From Isoetes taiwanensis (taxonomy: Eukaryota; Streptophyta; Lycopodiopsida; Isoetales; Isoetaceae): a stretch of 64,000 nucleotides of DNA. Every line of letters starts with the position of its first letter. The first letter of the stretch is position 1. Below, one piece after another: positions 56,966 to 64,000 of the stretch. Below the pieces are notes generated by a model. It saw only the letters and a list, made by a program, of their open reading frames with translations. It was not told the DNA's origin and ran no database searches. The stretch is taken from the NCBI GenBank assembly GCA_021234155.1, contig JAJEKV010000059.1, positions 1,754,182-1,818,181 of the forward strand. The letters are read 5' to 3'. Made by a program: the position numbers and the translations under genes.

Positions 56966-58377
56966 GTGACCTTGGTAGCATAAGGAAACCAGAAAAAGGT
57001 ATATGATATTGTTTGATGGTTAATCTTAGCTCTTTTTCTTAGCTCAACTCTTTTTTCACTTTGCACTGTAGATGTCAGCAAGAAAGCAGCAGAACTTTCT
57101 TCCAAGGAAATGGATTTGACAGATGGTCAGGAAGATTTGGGAAACACTTCTGCATGGGCATCACCTCTAAACCTTGTGAAGTCTTTTGAAGAAGAGATTG
57201 GGGAACCAGTGAAGTCATTAGACACATGTAAGTAACTATCACATTTGATTAATTTACAATTCCTAATTTAATTTTAATGTCATTTGAGCTTGATCTGTCA
57301 CTTGTAATTACATATAGCACCAAGCAAACCGATTCAAACTTTTGTGGATTCGCAGCCGAGGTGAAGAAGTTGAAGCAGAAAGCAGTAGTTAATACTGCAG
57401 GTATAGTGCATCTTCTATTTGCTTGTGTGTATTGTATTATTTAAACAACATTGTTTCCAGGTTCTTCAAGTCTTTCTACACAGTATAAATTGCCAGAGTA
57501 TAAAGTGCCAGATTCCTCAGGTTTTTCGGCACAGCAGAGTTTTCCAGAGAAACCAATCTGAAAATCTATTAAGCCAATGCCATCATTTGACGAGGAAATG
57601 AAAATGCTTACGAGTGATGAATCAACAGGTATAACAATCTAAAATTATGAATGACAATGCATTGAGTAACTTTGCTGACTAATTTATGCAGAATCTATGG
57701 AACTTGATGATTCTTCTGCAGCCCTTGTTCATGTTCAGGCAACCATTGGCCAGATAGAGGATAGTGGTTGTATTAAAGGAGAGGAAGAGGTGGTGGAGGT
57801 ACAACAGATCCAAAAGGATGATGTGGTGGTGGAGGTACAACGGATCCAAAAGGATGATGTGGTGGTGGAGGTAACCAGGGTTGAGGAAACAAAGGAGCAG
57901 ACCAAGGTTGAGGCAACAAAGGTTGATGAGACAGAGGCAACAAAGGTTGATGAGACAGAGGAAACAAAGGTTGTTAAGCTAGAGAAGTAGACAAGAAAAA
58001 GGAAGGATCAATTGCAAAATACAGCTGCAACAAAAAGGTATTTATTTACTATTTTACTTGAAGCTATTAAAGTATAATAGATGAATAATCTTATGATAAC
58101 TTGTGCAGGACTAGAAGCCACACATCATCTGGTAGTGCTCGATCTTATGCATCTGAAGATGACACCAGAAAAGAGTAAGCAAGATGTTGCTGTAGTTGCA
58201 CTTCATTTGCATTCTCACTAATGCAAGTTTGGTTTACAGAGATCTTGAGACCTTGTTGAAAATAGTTCCATGCTATCCTTTCCAGCAGAAACCTTTAATC
58301 AAGATGACTAAATACTGTGTGGAAGGTCTTTGCAGAGACAGGCACATGTCGAATAGGCATATAGATATATTTGGAAG
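56966..58377 (+). CDS. Accessory gene, exons 3-9: acidic/repetitive linker
   Basis: Seven short exons with in-phase GT-AG introns encode a low-complexity linker. Exon 57692-58037 holds two internal tandem repeats, a 30-bp unit (KDDVVVEVQRIQ) and a 24-bp unit (ATKVDETE), then a basic patch (TRKRKDQ) after an in-frame TAG at 57988. Exon 57461-57628 has an in-frame TGA at 57559. Exon 58240-58377 looks structured (LLKIVPCYPFQQKPLIKMTK, YCVEGLCRDRHMSNRHIDIF) and probably begins the protease region. The intron at 56359-56965 carries an AGCTGATAGCTGATAG-type minisatellite (56520-56640) and a GTACATT-rich stretch (56820-56930). Confidence 0.5.
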
Positions 58378-58449
58378 GTAATTTGGTTAGCTTTTTGTTT
58401 GCAGTCTGATTATAATTGGATCTCTAACCTCACTACTTTTTCTGAATAG

Positions 58450-59258
58450 GTATCTGACTAGCATTATGCCTGACAAATGGCGTGATGCATTTTATTTCTT
58501 CCCATCGGAGAATTTTTTAGCGTACAGAGCAGCATATAACAAGCTGTCATCTGATGCAACTTCCATGGTGCAGTCTGGAACTGTTGCAGTTCAAAAAGGG
58601 CTTCAGGGTTTGGTCTTTAGTAAATGCCAGTACATTGTGGTTCCAGTGCAGATTGAGGATCCTATGCACCATGCACTGGTCATTATTGTTTTAGACAAGG
58701 CCAAAAACTGTAGCAACACACCTTTGTCTTCTCCATCTATACTTAGTCTAAACTCCCTGCAGAGTGCAAAGGTTGACACGAGGATGGTCATGATGTAAGT
58801 GCATTCACTGTTATGAGTTTAATGTTGCACAAATCTGATGTTATTTTCTATTACAGGCTTCATAAAGACATCATTACAGGATTGACTAATTCTAGTTCTC
58901 GCAAGATTGATGTTTATGTGAAGAATTCAGTGCAGAAAGAAACCACACTGGAGGTTCCACAACAAGCTGACCTGGCCTCTTGTGGTCTTTATGTTATGGC
59001 TTATATGCAAGCTTTTGTGGATGCCCAGGTGCAGGCTAAGAGCATGGTAAGAATACATACTAAAAATTCTTTTTTATATAAAATTCTTCAATTTTGAAAA
59101 CTAACTTTTCCCATTATTTCACTAGTTCTCTTCAGAATGGTTTGATGCGGAGTATGCACAGTCCAGGAGACATGTGCTCATTAAAGCCATGATTGATTAC
59201 AAGAACCACCTCAAGACAGGCACCTCTAGCACCTCTAGCTCATCACAAGAGAAGCATG
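58450..59258 (+). CDS. Accessory gene, exons 10-12: Ulp1-like C48 cysteine protease domain
   Basis: Exons 58450-58794, 58857-59046 and 59126-59258 are in phase. The pattern is that of Ulp1/SENP SUMO proteases. It has a Trp/Phe-rich start (PDKWRDAFYFFPSENFLAY), a beta strand YIVVPVQ, the catalytic His region (EDPMHHALVIIVLD), an ILSLNSLQ strand where the family has the catalytic Asp (Asn here), and the oxyanion Gln with the nucleophile in VPQQADLASCGLYVMAYMQ. His, Gln and Cys are kept and Asp is replaced by Asn. Activity is therefore possible (papain-like proteases use Asn) but unproven. Ulp1-type proteases are known cargo of several plant transposons, which fits the context. Confidence 0.72.
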
Positions 59259-59425
59259 GTAGTGCTTAACTTCTTACAATGATATGAATTGAGGCCAATT
59301 GGCTTTATTTTTGTTTGCAAAAAAACTGAGCCATTTTTGGCTTTTTGTAATATTGCTAATATAATCAATGAATGGTGGTTATCCTAGTGGTATCATATGT
59401 TAATTAAACTTTGCTTCCTTACAGG

Positions 59426-60100
59426 CCTCCTTATTTTTGAGATCCAAGGTGTTCTGGGTTACTTTTATAGAAATCCACCAATGAATGTTTCCTCTTTCAA
59501 GCCTATAACTACAGAACATGGAGTTTTCTACTGCAGACCAACTATGAAAGCAATACTTCAATATGCATCCTTTCATTGGCATTTGGCCATCTGGTCAACT
59601 ATAAACTTAGACATCATAACATCAATTTTAGACAAGCTCTATGAAGATGGCATCCCAAAATTTAAACATGTTTATGGAAGAGAGAGTTGCTGGGGACTTC
59701 CTCACACAAATTCAATTGGTGTAAACCCTCAAGTGATGCCTATGGATAGTTTTATCATTGAATATCCTCAATACAATGGTCGGCTCTGTGGTGTTTTTGA
59801 TTCTAAGGAAAAGGCTCTTTTCAACAAAGATAGTTATGTTTGCGTGCCAACCTGGACACCTTTGATAGAACGTGATGACCATTTAAGCTTCTTCTTTGAT
59901 TGGTTGGTAGGGTTCAAATATGCACCAAATTTTGCCACTTACTTGAAGGAGCATAAGTTGGATAACTCTTGGGACATATATGGTGACATGATCATCAAAA
60001 GTGTAGTGGATGAGTATGGTGAAGATATGAACAGGATAAGGGCGTTATGTACAATGCCTTCATTGACTGAATCTGCTCCTTCTCTAGATGTGGATGTGTA
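59426..60100 (+). CDS. Accessory gene, exon 13: FCP1/HAD-like domain with degenerate catalytic motif
   Basis: This 225-codon exon starts in phase with the preceding one. LLIFEIQGVLGYFYR sits where FCP1/NLI-type HAD phosphatases have DxDxT/V, and RPTMKAILQYASFHWHLAIW, then ST (motif II), INLDIITSILDKLYED match the following helix-strand pattern. Downstream are DSFIIEYPQYNGRLCGVFDS and SFFFDWLVGFKYAPNFATYL. Both catalytic aspartates are replaced (E and Q), so a pseudo-phosphatase is predicted. The fold assignment rests on pattern only. Fusion of such a domain to RING and Ulp1 modules is not an arrangement I know. Confidence 0.55.
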
Positions 60101-60216
60101 AGATTCCACACTAGATCTTCTGAACTAATGCTTATATTGATATTTATGTTGAGCAAGTTTCATATTTAATTCTGTTTGTAAATACTAATAACTTTAACCT
60201 CTTGTTATTCATTCAG

Positions 60217-60644
60217 AAATTGAGGAATGTGAAATTGAAGAGGAATGTGTAGATGGAGAACCAGGTGAAGCAGAATCAGCTGAATCACAATATGTACCAG
60301 ATGAACCATTCTCTTATCTTAGCAGCTTGCCTGGATTATGGGAACAGGTCGAACAGGTTGAAAGCAGAAGCGAAAGGGACGAAGTGCTGAAGATACTTTG
60401 GGCAATTCATAGCATTTATGATCCTGATCCTTGGGGAAGAAATCAATTGCCAAGTGCATGCCAGTCAGGTGCGTTGCGTGAAGGCTGGAGTGGGTTACCA
60501 ATTGCAAGAGAAGTAGCAGTAGCCTTTGCCACAGCTAGTGATACCATTTTTTGGGGCTACAAGAACATTGAAAGATTGAATGCAATACCTCTGAGATATC
60601 AGCCACTAGATGATGTAATAGTTAGACATGAAAAAAATAACTGA
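60217..60644 (+). CDS. Accessory gene, C-terminal exon of unknown function
   Basis: The acceptor ATTCAG at 60216 opens a frame reading EIEECEIEEECVDGEPGEAE, then SLPGLWEQVEQVESRSERDE, the WAIHSIYDPDPWGRNQLPSA motif, and ends at TGA 60642. The acidic start followed by a Trp-rich segment is unlike anything I recognise. The phase does not match the end of the previous exon, so there is either a lost splice site or indel near 60100, or this belongs to another transcript. It ends about 160 bp before the transposase stop codon on the other strand. Confidence 0.4.
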
Positions 60645-60804
60645 TGTATACTGTAAGAATGTCAATAACAGAAAACTCAATGTACTCTACCACAATGTAA
60701 TATAAATCATGTTTCAGCAGCTTCTCTCTATTTATCTATTTCTCTATCAAATTGCTTTTCTCCAAATCTGTTTCAGTGATTATCAATAATGTGTTTCATA
60801 AGAG

Positions 60805-62626
60805 CTATTCCAAATCATCTAGCATTTCAGGCAAACTTCCCAGAAGCATTTCATGCACATCATCTGGCAATGCATAAGCTGCAGAAGCACCTTTTACTTT
60901 ATAATTCACTTTTGGCATCCCAAACTTTGCTCCAATAACAGACTCTGCAGGTACCAGAACTTCTTTGTCATCCAGTAACTTATACTTGTGGTGACAACCA
61001 GGCAACTTTTGATAGTAGTAGGCTGCTATGACTGATTCACCCATATGATGATAATTTTTGTAGTCATCTGTGACATTATCTTGCAAAACAAACTTTGCTT
61101 TTTTGCAAAGGAGGACATAGTATGGCACATTTTCCTCATTTCCTGGTATAGCAAAGGAAGCAAACCTGTCACCTACCTGCACTAGATCTTCTAGCTCTTC
61201 ACTTTCAGTTGCAAATGCACCAGTTTCCTCATTCTGTATTTCACAATGAGTACTTGCTATGGGTACTAGCTTCTTTAATTGCCACTTCCCACAGAATGGA
61301 ATGGACTCACAATCGTCCCATTCAAAGTTGATGCAAGCATTGCAGAAGCAAGATAATGGCCTCACCATTACTAAGGTGGGGTCAATTGGACTTATAGAAG
61401 CTATAGCATGCAATTTTTGATTACCAGGAAGAGGTTGCACGTCCAATGCATTGGTTCTATCAATGTCTGACTCCTTCACTTCCCAGTATACTCTGTTAAC
61501 ATTAGACTGCTTGCTCCTCAAGACAACACAAGCATCACGTGCACCTTTAATCTCAGTTCCATGCTCTCGTAACTGCTCAGCTGCAAGTACCTGCTTGGCC
61601 TTGGCAGCTTCTCCATCATGTTCACCTTTTCCATGCCCAGAACCAAAGTAATTCCATTGCATCCGAATGCCATATCCAACATGGTACCTGGTAATGAATT
61701 ATAAATTTCTTCTGGACTTGTATTGTGCAGCACAACCATCAGACCACACAATATGATACTGTACATGAGATCCACCATTCTCTTGCAGCCATTTCAGATG
61801 AAGCTTAAATGCATGTTGTACAAAATGTGTATCATGATTTCTGTCATCAGAAATATACAAGTGAGCTGTCTTCTTTAATTTGCCATTTACCTTTAGCATG
61901 GTAATCTGTACCATTATAGTAATTTGGTCTGCATTCCAATGCTCTGACTGAACCTCTTTGAAAGGCTTCAATGTATAATTTCGGCAAAGTCGACCACTGA
62001 TATCACTGAATCATGTCTCATGTTTTGAACACATCTTCTGAATTCTTTGCTTTGCCAGTGAGCTGCAGAGTTGTGATGGAGAAATGTTTTCATGTGACCA
62101 AACATGGCATCCAGCATTGCAGGTGCATCTGTTGTTTTCTCCACCAATCTGAGTCTTCTTGAGACTCCTTTCTTAGATTTCTCATCCACATAAGAGTATA
62201 TTTGCCAATTCACTTCATTTTCGATATCCTTTTCAGTTTCTTTTGGACACAAGACAATGTTCTGCTTACCACAGCTCTTGCAATCACTTGTAATACAATT
62301 CAGTTTGTGCCACTCTTCATTATCCTGTTTTGGACAAACCATACTCCTCCATAGAGTGCTGACATTGCAATATGTATGCTTGTGTGCCTGACAAATTCCC
62401 TCATTTCTGTTAGCAGCACAAACATCACAATTGCAGCTACAGTTGATGTGGAGCTTAGCCCTCATAGAATTGAATGCTTTCCTATAGTTCTCTGCTTGCT
62501 CATGCTTGACACAACAACATGTGTTTCTTTCCTTCAGCTTCCTTACACAGTCAGGTTTGAGGTGTTCAAACAATCTGATGCCAATGTCTGCCTCTGGATG
62601 TTGCTCCACAAAGTTCTGGTACAACT
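60805..62626 (-). pseudogene. DDE-type transposase, copy A (minus strand)
   Basis: It reads from LYQNFVEQHPEADIGIRLFE (62626) to MLLGSLPEMLDDLE (stop about 60805). In order it has a CCC-x2-H motif (ERNTCCCVKHEQ), a cysteine cluster (CSCNCDVCAAN, SDCKSCG), the first catalytic Asp in SVVDFAENYTLKPFKEVQSE, the second in VWSDGCAAQYKSR, and the third acidic site in GSGHGKGEHDGEAAKAK. A Cys/acidic C-terminal domain follows (CFCNACINFEWDDCESIPFC). A 1-nt deletion near 61975 and an in-frame TAA at 61699 break it. The N-terminus is lost at 62627, where an LTR-like repeat begins. The SDG/HGKG signature is one I associate with animal transposases, possibly Sola-like. The superfamily is uncertain. Confidence 0.75.
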
Positions 62627-64000
62627 TGTGACGTTCCCCAGAATTATACGCTATAAATACGTACAATTCTGAGCCACGTCACTGTACAAACTACCTATGG
62701 TAGCTTTGTACACATATTGGGAAGCATTGGAACCTTAGCTAAATAACTTAGCTAACCTTAGGAAGGGCCATTTCCATGTGGCGCCTCCCTAGTGGTTCCC
62801 CATGACACGTGGCATCGTGCCATTGGAGATGAGGTGGCATAGCTTATACCTAACCAATTTAGGGCCAAACCCTAACCCTAGCCACCTTTCTCAGCCTCCC
62901 CACTCTGTTGCACCTGGAGCTCTGATTCAGGTCCCGTTTGATACGTTCTAGATCGATCTTGCAGCTTTGTAGGAGAGGAGGAATCGCTCTGCAGCATGGA
63001 GACACCAGGATCTGGAGGCAGCGGATCAGGTGGAGGTAGGAAGAGTAGATCTTAGTTCGACCTTGTAGTTGAGCCTCCTAGATCCTGTTCTTGTCATGAA
63101 CCCTAACTGTTAGTTAGGTTAGTGTTAGATGTTCTTGTTGTTCTTCTATGATGATGTTGGGATGATCTCTATGTTCTTGGTTGATCATGTTTTGCTCCCT
63201 TGTATTGGGAAGGGGGTAGAGACCAGCCTAGTAGTATGCTCCTAGATGATCTGTTAGATCCCATTAGTTGCGGCCTGTGCATAGGAGCCCACCTGGCTAT
63301 GGAGGCTATGCGGGGACTTAGCACCAGATAACGGGGTCATAGGCAAGATAGAGGGAGCCCCTTCCCGATGCGCGGCATCTGGGGGCTTGGCATGTGCTAG
63401 GCCTATAGTCGGTCACTTCGTGAGGGCCGGGTATGGGCTCGACACCTCCTGGATCAATGGTGTCGCCCTGATCCTCAAGAGTTGCAAGTGTCGGCTTGGC
63501 TCTTGTTTTGGGGGGTTCAGTCGTGTACGGTTCGTGTGTTGCCACGAACCTCTAGCCACCTATTGAGCCTATGATTTCCGGGAGGGGGAAATGCAACCCC
63601 TCCTGCCTAGTCGGACTGGGGAGATGCAACCCAGAGTAGCCTCATTGGGTGATTCCACGAGGTTGCGTATCCGTAGGCTATAGTCCTGGTTCAGCCTGGT
63701 TTAGCCTATCTGCATAGTATGCACAGGAGGGGCGGATGGAGTGGTCACCCCTAGCCATTGTCTTATGCCAGCCCTGCCATTTGCCGTGACTCGGTCTGCT
63801 CTATCTTGAGGCCCTAGCCGTCAGTTGATTTCCCTTTACGAGTCTGAGCCGGGTAGAATCCATGTGATATGTTGCTATTGATGTTCTATGATGTTCTTTG
63901 GATGGATGTACGATGTATTATGATATTTTGCTAGTGCTGATGTATTGTTTTGCTTCCGCTATTGATAGGAGCCTTAGGGAACGGGCACGAAGACACCTCC
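62627..64000. repeat. Probable LTR of another retrotransposon, continuing past the window
   Basis: The transposase frame ends exactly at TGTGACGTTCCCCAG (62627), a start typical of plant gypsy LTRs (TGTGACG...). CTATAAATACG follows at about 62650, and then about 1.3 kb of GC-richer sequence without a recognised gene, unlike the AT-rich DNA to the left. The five bases before it (CAACT, 62622-62626) would be the target duplication. The other end lies outside the window, so the class and length are unproven. The minus-strand frame at 63318-63545 is Pro/Thr-rich and not recognised. Confidence 0.45.

Larger units (their letters stand above)
55137..60644 (+). pseudogene. Multi-exon gene: basic N-terminus, coiled coil, RING, Ulp1-like protease, HAD-like domain
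   Basis: Thirteen exons chosen by GT-AG borders and frame continuity: 55126-56358, 56966-56998, 57072-57227, 57356-57400, 57461-57628, 57692-58037, 58109-58174, 58240-58377, 58450-58794, 58857-59046, 59126-59258, 59426-about 60100 and 60217-60644. Together they encode about 1,300 residues. Phases agree through exon 12. The last junction does not fit and needs an indel or a separate gene. Three in-frame stops occur (TGA 56202, TGA 57559, TAG 57988), each one C-to-T step from a sense codon. The gene is tail to tail with the DDE transposase (160 bp apart). It could also be two or three neighbouring genes, but the phase-compatible junctions favour one. It is best read as a transposon-borne accessory gene now decaying. 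Confidence 0.6.

Noticed and set aside
57773-57967. Minus-strand Pro/Leu-rich frame opposite the repetitive exon
   Set aside because: It is the antisense shadow of the Val/Glu/Lys repeats of the plus-strand exon.
55137-57990. Stops at 56202, 57559 and 57988 repaired by U-to-C RNA editing, as known in fern and hornwort organelles
   Set aside because: Such editing is organellar, and this is nuclear DNA with spliceosomal introns. The two decayed transposase copies support mutation rather than editing.

Overview
The window is nuclear DNA from a land plant. The evidence is spliceosomal introns with GT-AG borders, Ty3/gypsy and Ty1/copia retrotransposons primed by initiator-Met tRNA, a CACTA transposon, Helitrons, non-LTR retrotransposons with RVT zinc-binding C-termini, PPR-protein fragments, and captured pieces of two plant genes (augmin subunit 1 and a choline monooxygenase-like gene). 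I see no intact ordinary host gene. The window reads as a repeat-rich block of a large plant genome. A non-angiosperm (fern or lycophyte) is a weak guess, based mainly on an animal-like DDE transposase family that is unusual in a plant.

Layout. 1-~5.2 kb: decayed Ty3/gypsy element on the minus strand, cut by the window edge and carrying a 721-bp LINE insertion. 5.2-10.1 kb: a foldback, a PPR fragment, a short LINE insertion with target-site duplication (TSD) and a piece of a terminal-inverted-repeat (TIR) element. 10.1-21.7 kb: three Helitron 3' ends, with two complete head-to-tail units (11160-15384 and 15385-21696). 22329-37949: a young Ty1/copia element with near-identical LTRs, split by a 10.26-kb CACTA element (24780-35042) that carries captured gene fragments and large internal duplications. 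38-43.3 kb: a cluster of degenerate repeats, stacked TIR-element ends and a 128-bp tandem array. 45-51 kb: a decayed transposon on the plus strand ('copy B'), interrupted by a 3.1-kb poly(A) insertion. 51-54.6 kb: a minus-strand Helitron end, a LINE 3' half and a PPR fragment. 54.9-62.6 kb: the best-preserved and most unusual locus ('copy A'). 62.6-64 kb: the start of another LTR-like repeat.

The most interesting locus is 54.9-62.6 kb. A minus-strand DDE-type transposase (SDG, AAQYK and HGKGEHDG motifs) is convergent with a many-exon plus-strand gene. That gene joins a basic N-terminus, a coiled coil, a C3HC4 RING finger, a Ulp1-like C48 cysteine protease and an FCP1/HAD-like domain with degenerate catalytic residues. 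A decayed relative of the same transposase lies at 45-50 kb in the opposite orientation, also with a convergent partner gene. Together these suggest a transposon family that carries ubiquitin/SUMO-type regulatory genes. In copy A both genes are damaged. Its premature stops are all explicable as C-to-T changes, and the transposase also has a 1-nt deletion and loses its 5' end at an LTR-like insertion.

Limits: everything was read by eye. Homology calls rest on recognised motifs, and splice sites were chosen by reading-frame continuity. No database search or alignment was run.
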